From positions 482,717 through 546,716 of the forward strand of contig CAVOOW010000005.1 of assembly GCA_963697675.1 (NCBI GenBank): a DNA stretch of 64,000 nucleotides, in the 5' to 3' direction. The notes below the pieces were generated by a model. The model made no database searches and had not been told where the DNA came from. It saw only the letters and a program-made list of their open reading frames with translations. Both the position numbers and the translations under genes were made by a program. This stretch comes from CAVOOW01 sp963697675 (GTDB taxonomy: Bacteria; Actinomycetota; Actinomycetes; JACCUZ01). This document shows, in pieces, positions 18,812-27,616 of this stretch (its first letter is position 1; each line of letters starts with the position of its first letter).

Positions 18812-19021
18812 TCAGCGACCGGGGATGGGGTGCACGGTTCGACCCGTGCGCTTGGCCCACGCGGCGATGTCGTCGTAGGACCAGATCTGTCCCGCCCGCA
18901 GCCGCGCAAGCGGTTCCGGAAAGTCGGGCTCCTTGACCAGCCGGACGACCCAGGACTTGCTCAGCCCGAGCATGTCGATCAACTCGGCCATCGCCACCAC
19001 CACAGGCTGCGGGTCGGTCAC
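18812..19021 (-). CDS. AlpA/excisionase-type HTH regulator, 69 aa
   Basis: Compact HTH protein: VAMAELIDMLGLSKSWVVRLV as the helix-turn-helix and a wing-like FPEPLARLRAGQIWSYDDIAAW, the signature of AlpA-family regulators that activate integrase or excisionase genes on mobile elements. The start at 19021 is ATG. It is transcribed divergently from the 19121 gene across a region with three palindromes, making it a candidate to bind them or to be controlled through them. Confidence 0.82.
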   Translation of the reverse strand: MTDPQPVVVAMAELIDMLGLSKSWVVRLVKEPDFPEPLARLRAGQIWSYDDIAAWAKRTGRTVHPIPGR

Positions 19022-19030
19022 GCCCCTGAC

Positions 19031-19096
19031 ACTACATAATCAGTGTAGTACACCATTGGTGTACTACACTATCGATACCGTACACCAATGGTGTAC
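19031..19096. promoter_or_regulatory. Divergent control region with three palindromic operators
   Basis: Three dyads occur in 66 bp: ACTACA/TGTAGT (19031-19049), a 29-nt near-perfect palindrome centred at 19056 (AGTGTAGTACACC with its inverse) and GTACACCAATGGTGTAC (19080-19096). The shared core is GTACACCA/TGGTGTAC. They lie between the AlpA-type gene and the 19121 gene, as expected for a repressor that shuts both off, comparable to ICE control switches. No gene for the repressor is obvious other than the AlpA-type protein itself. Confidence 0.8.
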
Positions 19097-19120
19097 TCAC
19101 TTGGAAGTTAGGAGCTAGAA

Positions 19121-19549
19121 GTGACAGCAGACACGAGGATCGCCATCGGCCGCGCGGCGCGGCACCGACCGGTCGCGGGCGACCGCCCGTTCCCACTGCA
19201 CACAGACGACCACCACCTGTCCTGGACCCAGCTCGGGATCCGGATGGGCTTTACCCGCGACGAGTCTCAGCGTGTGCAGATCCTGGACGGGATCGCGCGA
19301 ATGGCATGGGCCGAGACTGCTGTGCGCCATCACAATCTAGGTGGCCCTGCCGCACGCGCCATCGCGCGAGCCATCATCGGCCCTCACCCCGACCAACACC
19401 GTCGAGTCGGCATCGCCCGCCTTGACGACGGGCGCCGGCTGATCGGGCTGGAACACGCCCTGGGAACCCGCAGCTTCGTGCTGGACCTCGGCGCCGAAGC
19501 CGTTCACCTTCTCGACGCGGTCAACGACCGCCAACCAAGAATCGCCTGA
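19121..19549 (+). CDS. Hypothetical element-borne protein, 142 aa
   Basis: GTG start at 19121, with GGAG 7 bp upstream, directly downstream of the operator palindromes. Basic, soluble, no membrane segment, no recognised domain; a helical SWTQLGIRMGFTRDESQRVQIL section may be HTH-like. Position and divergent control suggest an early or regulated gene of the integrative element. It is followed at 43 bp by the 19592 gene on the same strand, so the two probably form an operon. Confidence 0.7.
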   Translation: MTADTRIAIGRAARHRPVAGDRPFPLHTDDHHLSWTQLGIRMGFTRDESQRVQILDGIARMAWAETAVRHHNLGGPAARAIARAIIGPHPDQHRRVGIARLDDGRRLIGLEHALGTRSFVLDLGAEAVHLLDAVNDRQPRIA

Positions 19550-19591
19550 GGCGCACTCGCCCGCGACCCGACGCCACATAGGAGACTGGCC

Positions 19592-20761
19592 ATGTACGAC
19601 GAGTCCACGCGGAAGCTGCCGCCTACCCTTCGCCCACATCCTCGTGCTGTCGACCGGGAGGCGCATCCAGACGGCAACCTCCTCAACTACCCGCGTAACT
19701 CAGCCTCCGTCGAGAGAGTCGTGCGGACCTGCCCGAATTGCGGGCACACCGCCAGCTATGCCAGCGAGCCACTCGCGAACTACCACCACCCCCGTCATTC
19801 ATGCGCCAAAGCGCAGCGTTCCGCCGACGCGGCACGCCGGAGAACCAACGGTGGCCTCATCCGCGACTGCCAGCACCGCGGCCGGCCGCACCGGCACGGC
19901 ACCCGCACCGCTTACGTCAAGGACCAGTGCCGCTGCGCAGAGTGCCGTGCTGCGAACAGCGCCGCCAGCAAGGCGGCGTATCGAGACCGGGTCTTAGGGC
20001 GTTCGGCGCGGTTCGTTGACGCGTCACCGGTCAGGGCGCACATCGAGACGCTACGCAAGGCCGGCATCGGCGTTGACCAGATCGCTCGGCTCGCCGGCAT
20101 CTCAACCAGCCACGTCCGCGAGCTTGTCCCCCACGCACGAACCGGCCCCAGAGCGATTCAGCGAGTCCGACCCGAGACAGCGCAACGGTTACTTGTCATC
20201 GAGGTCACTGACGCCAATCGCGCCTTACGGAGCCATGTCGACGCCACCGGCACTCGGCGACGACTCCAAGCGCTCGTCGCTATCGGTTGGCCCTACGCGG
20301 TGCTGGCCGCAGAACTTTGCCGGAGCACAACCAGCCTCTCACGCAGCATGACGAGCGCAACCGTCACCGCCAGAACCGCTCGCCAGGTCAGCAACCTCTA
20401 TGACCGCCTTTGGGACAATCAGCCGCAGCACACCACCGACGAGGAGCTCGCCGCCATCCACGCAGTCCGTGCTCTCGCCAGCAGCCACGGATGGCCACCA
20501 CCAATGGCCTGGGACGACATCGACAGGGACCCCACCCCCTGTGCCGACTCAAAGGGCGTCACCGACGACATGGACGAAATCGCGATCGAACGTGCCCTTG
20601 CCGGCGACGGCATACGCCTCGAACACCTCTCCATCGCCGAGCAAAACGAAGTCGTGCGCCGCCTCACCGAGCGCGGCAAGTCAATCCGCGACATCGCTGA
20701 ACAGCTAGCCACTACCAAACGCACCGTCTCCCGTCGCCGACTCGCGGCGCACGCCGCGTGA
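19592..20761 (+). CDS. Phage/ICE-type HTH protein with two Cys clusters, 389 aa
   Basis: ATG 19592 with GGAGA upstream. The N-terminal Cys cluster C-P-N-C-GH with a later HPRHSC is followed by a second cluster CQHRGRPHRHG, CRCAECRAAN (residues about 90-125), the zinc-finger-like arrangement seen in actinophage DNA-binding proteins. Two HTH-like regions follow: IGVDQIARLAGISTSHVREL and, at the C-terminus, KSIRDIAEQLATTKRTVSRR. Probably a DNA-binding regulator of the element. Intact frame. Confidence 0.75.
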   Translation: MYDESTRKLPPTLRPHPRAVDREAHPDGNLLNYPRNSASVERVVRTCPNCGHTASYASEPLANYHHPRHSCAKAQRSADAARRRTNGGLIRDCQHRGRPHRHGTRTAYVKDQCRCAECRAANSAASKAAYRDRVLGRSARFVDASPVRAHIETLRKAGIGVDQIARLAGISTSHVRELVPHARTGPRAIQRVRPETAQRLLVIEVTDANRALRSHVDATGTRRRLQALVAIGWPYAVLAAELCRSTTSLSRSMTSATVTARTARQVSNLYDRLWDNQPQHTTDEELAAIHAVRALASSHGWPPPMAWDDIDRDPTPCADSKGVTDDMDEIAIERALAGDGIRLEHLSIAEQNEVVRRLTERGKSIRDIAEQLATTKRTVSRRRLAAHAA

Positions 20762-21138
20762 ATCAACCCTGACAGGAGCCGGTACCGGCGCGTAATGCTC
20801 CCTGCCAGGACCCTCCGGGGGCAAACGACGACTCCCTCGGCAGCCCGGTTGATCCAGATCGTCATCCGTGCGCTCACGCTCAAGCCTCAGAGGTGGAGGC
20901 CTCGAAGGCGACCCATCTCCTTGGTGACATTGTCCCCTGTCATTGTCAGATGGACAGATGGGTTCTGCTTCGCTGACGACGGCTGTGTCTCCGCGGGTTG
21001 GCCGTCAGATCAACGCCATCCAGGAGTCAGTCCAGACTGATACGCAGTTCGACCGGTCGGGCGTTGACATGGGCGCTACCACCCCCATCGAACGACTCTC
21101 CGGCCGCAGCAACCACGACCTCGCGTTGCACGAGACGC
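20762..21138. other. Intergenic, no gene recognised
   Basis: No convincing coding signal. CATTGTC-containing short inverse repeats near 20930-20950 are weak. Confidence 0.4.
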
Positions 21139-21312
21139 TCAACCGGTGGCCGATCCCTTACGCGACTTGGACAGCCGGGTGATCCCGAGGGTCTCGACCA
21201 GCTTCTCCATCCGCTGGGTCGAGACCTCGAGCAGGTGGCACGTCGCGACCACCGTGGTCGGCGCCCGCTCGGCGCGGCGGCGGCGCTCGAGCAGCCAGTC
21301 GGGGAAACCCAC
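21139..21312 (-). pseudogene. IS256 (mutator)-family transposase, middle fragment
   Basis: Reading leftward: FPDWLLERRRRAERA, TTVVATCHLLEVSTQRMEKL and VETLGITRLSKS, a contiguous middle part of an IS256 transposase just before its catalytic core. It begins abruptly at FPDWLL and ends at LSKS. Neither the N-terminal part nor the DDE domain is attached. A dispersed repeat precedes it at 21311-21410. Confidence 0.8.
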
Positions 21313-21410
21313 AGGGAACAGAACCGTCACCGGCAGCACGAGAAAGACGACCGGGGTCATCCTTCAAGTTCCTCGTACACCTGTCACCACGAGGTCCGTT
21401 CCCAGCCGAT
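21311..21410. repeat. Dispersed repeat (partners near 55068 and 41781)
   Basis: CCCACAGGGAA-AGAACCGTC-CCGGCAGCACGAG and the following AAAGACGACCGGG recur at 55066-55110. The adjoining CTCGTACACC and TGTCACCACGAGGTCCG recur, slightly altered, at 41781-41812. On the minus strand the first part encodes PVVFLVLPVTVLFPVG, like the last residues of a TadC-type membrane protein, but that assignment is weak. Confidence 0.6.
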
Positions 21411-21547
21411 CGCCAGGCGATGGCCGATCGCGTCCCGTTCCCAACGGGTGGCGCCGCACTACTCGGCCGAAAGGTTCTCCTTTGTTATCTTGCCGTCGCC
21501 AAGAGCGGCTGAAGCAGAGCACTACACGACGGTTAGGATCACTCGTG

Positions 21548-24523
21548 TCAGTTGGACTCACGGTCATCGAGCAGCCCGGCGCGGTCGGCGACTGTGGCCG
21601 CCTGCACGCGCCCGGTCACGCCGAGCTTGCGCAGGATGTGTGTGACGTGCACGGACGCGGTCTTGGGGCTCATGAAGAGCACCGCGCCGATCTGGGCGTT
21701 GGTGTGGCCCCTGGCGAGCAGGCGAAGGACGTCGAGTTCCCGTTCGGTAAGGCTGTATCCGAGCGCGTCGCTCGGCACAGTTTGCGGCTGGAGCGGGTCG
21801 AGATCAACCCGCGCTCGACGGGCCACGGACCTGATCCTTTCGAGCAAGGGCGCCGTGTCGGTGGCTAGCGATGCCGCGACCTGTAAAACCGTCGCAGCCG
21901 CCGACGCGTCACCTGTCGAGAACAACGCTTCGGCCTGTCGCCACAATGCGTAGGCACGCCGATGTGGGCGTTCGGCTGTCTTCCAGGCGTCGGCGGCCAC
22001 CTCCCACAATTCCGTCTGGTCGACGTCGGTCAGCCGGGCGTACTCGGCCAGCCAGTCGGCATGTTCCGCGGCTGCTGTTGCGACCGCCGGATGCTCGGCG
22101 AACGGGTCGCGCGACATGAGACCGTGCTGTGCCAGGAGATGCTCGCCTCCTTCGACCGCGTGCTGCATCGCCTGTTTGTCGCCGCGGGAACGTGCCCGGT
22201 CGGCCAGATCGCCGTAGGCACGCATGCCGGAAGTGAGGAGTCGACCGGCGTCCCGGCTGTCTGGAGTCCGCGTGATGCGCGGGAGGAATGTCATGACCCG
22301 CGCGGCAGCGTCTTCCGGGCGGCGTCGCCATAGGTCTATGTCGAGGGCGTCCTGTTCGACCTCCAACAGGATGCTCGGGTTCTCCGGCACTGCCGTGCGA
22401 ACAGCGTCGAGCCGGTCCGCTGCCTCCACCAGGTGGCCACGGACCATGTCGAGTCGGACGCGCAACTGGTGTACGGCCCGGTCGTGAAGCGTCGGCGCGC
22501 CGGAAGTGAGCGGGTCGATGACCAGGCCGGCGTCCGCGACTCTGCCCAGCTCAAGCAGCGCTTCGGACAAATTGGCCTTGACGAGCGAGGCATCAGGGAA
22601 CGAGCCACCCCCCAGAGCCTGAGTGCGCTCGAGTGCTAGCTGGGCGCCGAGAACAGTCTGGTGCAGTTGACCCATCCGGAGGAGCATGTCTGTTTCCGCA
22701 GTCGCGACGAGCAGCAGGGCCTCCACGTCTTGCGAGTCCCGGGTCAAGTCCGCTGCCTGCGTCAGGTGCGCCCGGCCGTGCTGCCAGTCGCCTGCGAAGA
22801 ACTCGTGCTCGGCAAGGTCGGTCAGGGCGCCTGCCTCAAGGTCGGGTGATCCACTGGCCTTTGCGACTGAGAGTCCCTGAGCCAGCACTTGGGCGGCGTC
22901 GTCCGAACGACCGACGACGTCGAGCAACCGTCCGTAGGTGCCGAGGGCCGATACGTGCCAGTGGCTGGGCGGCAGCGCCGAGAACAGGTGGACCGAATCT
23001 TTGCTCGCTTGGAGGGCGGCCTCCAAGGAATTGACCCGCCGGTAGACCGATGCCCATTCCAACAAGACCGCCCTCTCGAAGACGTCGTCGTCCTCGGCGA
23101 CTCGTTCCAAACCCGCTTCGGTGAGCATTCCTGCGCGCTTCGAGTTGCTGCAGTTGTACCAGTCACCGATGGCGTGGATGTAGGCGTGAGCAAGTCGCAG
23201 CCCATGCGGTTTTGCGGACCGGATGTCCCACAGCTGCGTGACCCGTTCCCAGTGCTGGGCTGCCTCGGCGAACGCGTACATCGCCTCGGCTGCTTCGCCG
23301 GCGATCGCACTCCAGGCAAGTTCTTCATCCTCGCGTCCGGCCGCAGCCCAATGCGCGACGATCTCGGCAGCCACCTGAGAGTCCCCGCTCGCGGCCAACC
23401 GCGCAGCGAAGCTGGCGTGTAATGCTCGCCGTCGACCGGCGAGAAGTTCTCTGGACACAACGTCGGCCAGCAACTGGTGGCGCGGAAGGTACGCGTCCTG
23501 ATCGCTGATAACCAGCCGGGCTTCGATCAACTCGATGAGAGCGTCCTCCACGACTCCGTACTCGAGGTCGCTGACCGCAGCCAGCGTCGCTTCGTCGACC
23601 GGTCGGCCCGCGACGGCCAGGGCAGCCAGGACCTGGCGGCCCGGCGGAGAGGCCCGCCGAACGCGTGCGCTGAGCAGCGCGGCGAGCCCCGGCGGCATCG
23701 TCGCGGCCATCGCGGACCGGCCCTCCTCCACCGGTGTGAGTCCGGCGGCGATGAGTTGCTCGGTGAAGAACGGGTTGCCCGCCGTCCTGCGGTACAACGC
23801 CTTGAGCGTTGCGGCCGAGGGCACGCGGCCGAGCAGGGCCGAGGCCTGCTCTGCGGCAGGCTCCGGAGCCAGTGGGCCGAGGGTCAGCTCAGCGACGCCG
23901 GGCGCCGAGCGGGCGACGGCCAGCCAGTCCGTGAGCGCCGACCCGGTGACCGGCTCGTCGCCACGACAGCTCACAGCCAACGGAACCGGGCCCGGGATAC
24001 CGCTGCCGACCAGGAAACGCAACAGGTCCAGCGTGCTGCGGTCCGCCCAGTGCAGATCCTCGACGACTAGTACGACCGGCCGGCGCGCTGCTACTGCCGC
24101 CAGCAGTTCGCGCACTGCGGTGAACAGCCGCTCACGCTGCCAGCCCTCCCCGGGGCCACTGACCGCATCCCGAGAGGGCGCGCCGAGCTCGGGGAGTAAT
24201 CGAGCCATCTCCTGACGGACATAACTAGGTTGAGAACCGAGGACATCCGACATGAGCCGGCCGTCTTCGCGGTGTGCAAGCCCTCGCAGCGCCTCGACCA
24301 GGGGCAGGAGCGGCAATGTCTCGGTGAGCGGCAGGCAGTTCCCCTGAAGCACAGTCACACCGACACCTGAGAGCTGCTGTGACGCCTCCGACAGAAGCCG
24401 CGACTTGCCTATTCCGGCGTCCCCGAGCACTACAACGGTGCGTTCGGCTGCCCGGCCACCCAGCACGTCAACCAGCCGGCTCAGATCTGCGGAACGCCCG
24501 AGGAGGGGCGCGGCGAATGCCAC
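21548..24523 (-). CDS. LuxR-family LAL-type ATPase transcriptional regulator, 991 aa
   Basis: Second giant LAL regulator. Walker A GDAGIGKS is at residues 34-41, Walker B VVLVVEDLHWAD near 150-162, the STAND-type middle includes TAGNPFFTEQLIAAG, then long helical repeats. The C-terminal LuxR HTH is at about residues 925-985 (SLTERELDVLRLLARG, SPKTASVHVTHILRKL). The frame is intact over nearly 3 kb. It lies 91 bp downstream of, and in the same direction as, a secreted mini-protein gene, so the two may be co-transcribed. It is only distantly similar to the 5384 regulator, so not a recent duplicate. Confidence 0.93.
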   Translation of the reverse strand: MAFAAPLLGRSADLSRLVDVLGGRAAERTVVVLGDAGIGKSRLLSEASQQLSGVGVTVLQGNCLPLTETLPLLPLVEALRGLAHREDGRLMSDVLGSQPSYVRQEMARLLPELGAPSRDAVSGPGEGWQRERLFTAVRELLAAVAARRPVVLVVEDLHWADRSTLDLLRFLVGSGIPGPVPLAVSCRGDEPVTGSALTDWLAVARSAPGVAELTLGPLAPEPAAEQASALLGRVPSAATLKALYRRTAGNPFFTEQLIAAGLTPVEEGRSAMAATMPPGLAALLSARVRRASPPGRQVLAALAVAGRPVDEATLAAVSDLEYGVVEDALIELIEARLVISDQDAYLPRHQLLADVVSRELLAGRRRALHASFAARLAASGDSQVAAEIVAHWAAAGREDEELAWSAIAGEAAEAMYAFAEAAQHWERVTQLWDIRSAKPHGLRLAHAYIHAIGDWYNCSNSKRAGMLTEAGLERVAEDDDVFERAVLLEWASVYRRVNSLEAALQASKDSVHLFSALPPSHWHVSALGTYGRLLDVVGRSDDAAQVLAQGLSVAKASGSPDLEAGALTDLAEHEFFAGDWQHGRAHLTQAADLTRDSQDVEALLLVATAETDMLLRMGQLHQTVLGAQLALERTQALGGGSFPDASLVKANLSEALLELGRVADAGLVIDPLTSGAPTLHDRAVHQLRVRLDMVRGHLVEAADRLDAVRTAVPENPSILLEVEQDALDIDLWRRRPEDAAARVMTFLPRITRTPDSRDAGRLLTSGMRAYGDLADRARSRGDKQAMQHAVEGGEHLLAQHGLMSRDPFAEHPAVATAAAEHADWLAEYARLTDVDQTELWEVAADAWKTAERPHRRAYALWRQAEALFSTGDASAAATVLQVAASLATDTAPLLERIRSVARRARVDLDPLQPQTVPSDALGYSLTERELDVLRLLARGHTNAQIGAVLFMSPKTASVHVTHILRKLGVTGRVQAATVADRAGLLDDRESN

Positions 24524-24609
24524 TTGGCAAGGGTGTGCCGGCAGAGCATGCCGGTCAAGGCGGTGCCGGGTCCGGCTGGCCCGAGCATGGGCCAGCCGGA
24601 CGGACTATC

Positions 24610-25410
24610 GACATCTAAAAGCCGCCGATGCGGCAGTCCCGGACGGTCAACTGGGTGGCGATGCTGGCGGCCTGGGCGGTGAAGCCGGCGGCGCGCAGCT
24701 CCGCGACGAACTCGTGCACGTCGACCGGGCAACCAGCTGTACCCGCTTGCTGCGGCTCGGGCTTCGGGGCCGCATCGGCGGCTGGGACAGCCAGCGTGAA
24801 GCACGCCGCGGCAAGGACGGCGGTGGCAAGCAGGGTGCGGCGGTGAGTAGTCGTTGTGTACATCTTGGGACCTCCTGCGGTCGGCGCCGGATCGGTTCCG
24901 GACACTCCCGAGGCTCGGGCTAAGACCGCTGCTGCGAATCCGGCAATCGCGCCGTCCTGACCGCTGTCATGCCTTAGACCGTGTGTCCAAGAGTGGGAGG
25001 CAACCACCGGATCAAGGTCAAACTGATCGGCTGTCGTGGAAAGCACGGCCGCGTCGCCGGTTCGGCTGTGGCGCCTGGCCCCGCTAGTCGTCCTGTCGCT
25101 TACCTCGGCCGACGTGTTTCGCCAGGTCGAATCGGTGGGCCGGGCATCGTCGCTAGGAAGCTAAGGACTGAGAGCCTGCAAGTCGACCGAGTCGCCGGAT
25201 TCGGCGGATGGCTCCTTAGCGCAAGCCTGGGTCATGCCCGGAAAGGATCCGGAGTGGTACTCGTGGGAGGTGCCTTCTATGGACCACAGGACTCGGTCAT
25301 CGCGACAAATCCAGGTCACAAGGTCCGATCGCAAGTCGTCGCCCGTCGACCTCGACTTGCGATCGCCCGGGGGAAGACCGCTCCCCTACTGACCCTGTAG
25401 GTGCCAGATA
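24610..25410 (-). repeat. Duplicated block, copy A (mini-protein gene plus about 540-bp leader)
   Basis: Sequence homologous to 35190-35986 throughout: coding part, ribosome-binding site, GGTCTAAGGCATGA, GCCGAATCCGG, the pairable CTAAGGA/TCCTTAG, and the far end CCCCTACTGACC ending in GTGCCAGATA. In this copy CGATCGCAAGTCG and its exact inverse CGACTTGCGATCG also form a 13-bp inverted repeat (25326-25366 region). The interval 24864-25410 holds no other gene, so it is an unusually long conserved leader or promoter region. Confidence 0.75.
24615..24863 (-). CDS. Secreted mini-protein, 82 aa (paralog at 35173)
   Basis: ATG 24863 with AGGAGG 8 bp upstream. The signal peptide is MYTTTTHRRT plus the hydrophobic LLATAVLAAACFTLAVPAA with cleavage after ADAA. 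A PKPEPQQAG linker follows, then a roughly 40-residue helical core VHEFVAELRAAGFTAQAA with two cysteines (GCPVD and VRDC) that could form one disulfide. It is upstream of and co-directional with the LAL regulator. A diverged copy at 35173-35430 has lost both mature-region cysteines. Function unknown; a small extracellular signal or binding protein is possible. Confidence 0.8.
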   Translation of the reverse strand: MYTTTTHRRTLLATAVLAAACFTLAVPAADAAPKPEPQQAGTAGCPVDVHEFVAELRAAGFTAQAASIATQLTVRDCRIGGF

Positions 25411-25446
25411 AGGTTCCGGACGAACGCGTGCCCCGGGTTTCGGAAC

Positions 25447-26436
25447 CTAGCGGTTACAGCCTGGCGCGTGCATGGGGCTGCGGCAGGTATCGACGCCGGA
25501 GCCGCCGTGGATCGTGTCCCGACCGTGACCACCGAAGATGTGGTCGTCCCCTCGATTGCCATGCAACGTGTCACGACCGGCGCCGCCGCGCAACGTGTCG
25601 TTGCCGCGCTTGCCTCGGAGGATGTCGCGGCCGGTTCCGCCGCGCATGATGTCACGGCCGGTTCCGTATTCGTCGCGGCCGTGCTGGCCGAGATTGCCAT
25701 ACAATTTGTCGTTGCCGGGGCCGCCGCGCAGAGTGTTGGTTTCTCCCCGGCCGGCGTAGAGTGTGTCATTGCCTGCGCCGCCGACCAAATTGTTATGGCC
25801 GAAGTCGCTGTCCAGAGTGTCGTCGCCGGGGCCGCCGAACATTTCGTCGTCAAACTCGGTTCCTTTGGTCGGTGGCTCGGCTTCCTCCTCGATGCCGTCG
25901 CCCAAACCGTCGTTGCCGTTGCCGCCGGAGAGACTGTCGTTTCCGCCGTTGCCCTCGAGAGAGTCGTTGCCGTCCTCGCCGAGAAGAAGATCATTGCCGC
26001 CCTCGCCGATTAGAACATCGTTGCCGGGGCCGCCGCGCAATTCGTCGCCAAAGCCACAAGGATCCAATGGGTCGCAGGCGCTGTCGCCGTGCAGCGTGTC
26101 GTTGCCCGGCCCGCCATCTATACGCTCTTCGCCCTCAACCCCGATGATGCCCACCTCGTACTCACCGTCGCCGTGAACTGCATCGTCACCGGAACCGGCG
26201 CAGATCGTGTCGTTCCCACCCTGGCCATGAATCGTGTCGTTGCCGCCCAACCCGACGATCACATCGTCACCGGCCGTCCCATCAATGGTTTCGGGCCCCT
26301 CGGTGCCGGTGATGGTGGACGTCATCCCGAAGCAGGTCTCCGCCGCTTGGGCCGCGGGTGCCGAGATGCTGAACGCGCCGATCAGGATGGCGGCCGTCCC
26401 GCCGGCGATCGTGGCGCGGATCGTGGAGTGCTTCAT
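25447..26436 (-). CDS. Secreted RTX-type calcium-binding repeat protein, 329 aa
   Basis: ATG 26436 preceded by GGAAGGGAAG. Signal peptide MKHSTIRATIAGGTAAILIG with cleavage after AAQAA. The mature part is built almost wholly of glycine/aspartate nonapeptides such as GGNDTIHGQ, GGPGNDTLHG and GGNDSLSGG, the parallel beta-roll that folds on binding Ca2+. It ends in a Cys-containing tail (DTCRSP, PGCNR). No enzymatic domain is visible, so it is a stand-alone RTX beta-roll, perhaps surface or extracellular. A fragment of a second copy's tail lies at 26735-26783. Confidence 0.88.
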   Translation of the reverse strand: MKHSTIRATIAGGTAAILIGAFSISAPAAQAAETCFGMTSTITGTEGPETIDGTAGDDVIVGLGGNDTIHGQGGNDTICAGSGDDAVHGDGEYEVGIIGVEGEERIDGGPGNDTLHGDSACDPLDPCGFGDELRGGPGNDVLIGEGGNDLLLGEDGNDSLEGNGGNDSLSGGNGNDGLGDGIEEEAEPPTKGTEFDDEMFGGPGDDTLDSDFGHNNLVGGAGNDTLYAGRGETNTLRGGPGNDKLYGNLGQHGRDEYGTGRDIMRGGTGRDILRGKRGNDTLRGGAGRDTLHGNRGDDHIFGGHGRDTIHGGSGVDTCRSPMHAPGCNR

Positions 26437-26783
26437 GGCTTCCCTTCCGGGCGGAGCTGACACGTCAAGGACGGTGTGGGAGGGGACAGGGTTCGGTTGG
26501 ATCGTCGCGATGCGCGTCATCCGCCGATGCGGACGGGCGATACGGACGCCCAGCGCTCGGCAACCCGTTGTTCACCTGGGCTGAAGCAGGCATCGATGCC
26601 TGGCCCGACGCGGGGTCCTGTCCCGCCCGAGACCGGGGAAGGTGCGGTCGCTCGCTGGGCGCGGCCACCGTTTCCCGCGCATCGCCGCCGCGGTGGTTGC
26701 GGGGCAGTCCGTTCGGCGCTACCCGTTGCAACCCGGCGCGTGTCTAGGGCTGCGGCAGGTGTCGAAGCCGCGGCCACTGTCAA
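26437..26783 (-). other. Gap containing the 3' relic of a second RTX gene (26735-26783)
   Basis: At 26735-26783 the minus strand reads VDTCRSP-like then RHAPGC followed by a stop, matching the tail DTCRSPMHAPGC of the adjacent RTX gene. The rest of that copy is gone, probably deleted when IS21 arrived at 26784. Nothing else recognised in the gap. Confidence 0.55.
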
Positions 26784-26841
26784 TGGCCAGGTTGCGGTCC
26801 TCGCTGGTGGCCAACTAGAAGTCCCCACCCCTCGCGGTTGT

Positions 26842-27616
26842 TCAGCTCTTCTTCGGGCCACCTCCTCGTGCTCGGGCTTGGCGCATGCGTACTGACTCGC
26901 CTTCGGTGATGACCACGTTGGCGTGGTGCAGGAGGCGGTCGAGCATGGACACGGCGGTGGTGTGCTCGGGCAGGAAGCGGCCCCAGGACTCGAAGGGCCA
27001 GTGGCTGGCGATGCCCAGTGCGCGGCGTTCGTAGGCGGCGGCGACGAACCGGAACAGCAGTTGGGCACCGGTGTCGTCGAGTGGTGCGAAGCCGAGCTCG
27101 TCGATGATGATCAGCTGGTTGCGCAGCAGGGTGTCGATGACGCGTCCGACGGAGTTGTCGGCCAGTCCGCGGTAGAGGGTCTCGACGAGCTCGGCGGCGG
27201 TGAAGTAGCGGACCCGGTGCCCGGCTTGGACGGCGGCGACCCCGAGGGCGACGAGTAGGTGGGACTTGCCGGTGCCGGCTGGTCCGAGCAGGCACAGGTT
27301 CTCCTGGGCCGGGATCCACTCGAGGGAGCCCAGGTAGTCGAAGGTGGCCTTGGGGATGGTGGAGATGCCGAGGTCGAACTCGGTCAGGGTCTTGGTCACC
27401 GGGAACGCCGCGGCCTTGAGCCGGGTCCGGGCATTGGAGGCGTCGCGGGCGGCGATCTCGGCCTCGACAAGGGTGCGGAGCAGCTCTTCGGGTGCCCAGC
27501 GTTGGGTCTTCGCGGTGACCAGCAGCTCAGGAGCCAGCCGTCGCATCGCGGCCAGCTTGAGCCGGCGCAGCCCCTCGACCAGGTCCGGCGGCGAGCACCG
27601 GGGTGGCCGCGGTCAT
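26842..27616 (-). pseudogene. istB: IS21 helper ATPase IstB, frameshift near the start
   Basis: AAA+ helper of the IS21 transposase: Walker A GPAGTGKSHLL, Walker B LIIIDELGF, sensor region RALGIASHWPFESW and C-terminal LLHHANVVITEGES. The expected ATG at 27616 overlaps the istA stop (ATGA), but its frame shifts after about eight codons. The main frame then runs intact from about 27590 through 26842. The ATG at 27546 would give a 234-residue product lacking the N-terminal segment. Probably inactive unless the frameshift is a sequence error. Confidence 0.85.

Noticed and set aside
24864..25410. c-di-AMP (ydaO-type) riboswitch upstream of the secreted mini-protein
   Set aside because: GCCGAATCC is present on the right strand and exported proteins are typical targets, but the other conserved blocks of that riboswitch (a GGGGUNAAUC-type segment and the 3' core) are not found. 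Only a generic structured leader is claimed.
25412..25436. 22-bp match to the IS6 C-terminal coding region (GACGAACGCGTGCCCC)
   Set aside because: Possibly a trace of an IS6, but too short and without terminal repeats or further homology.
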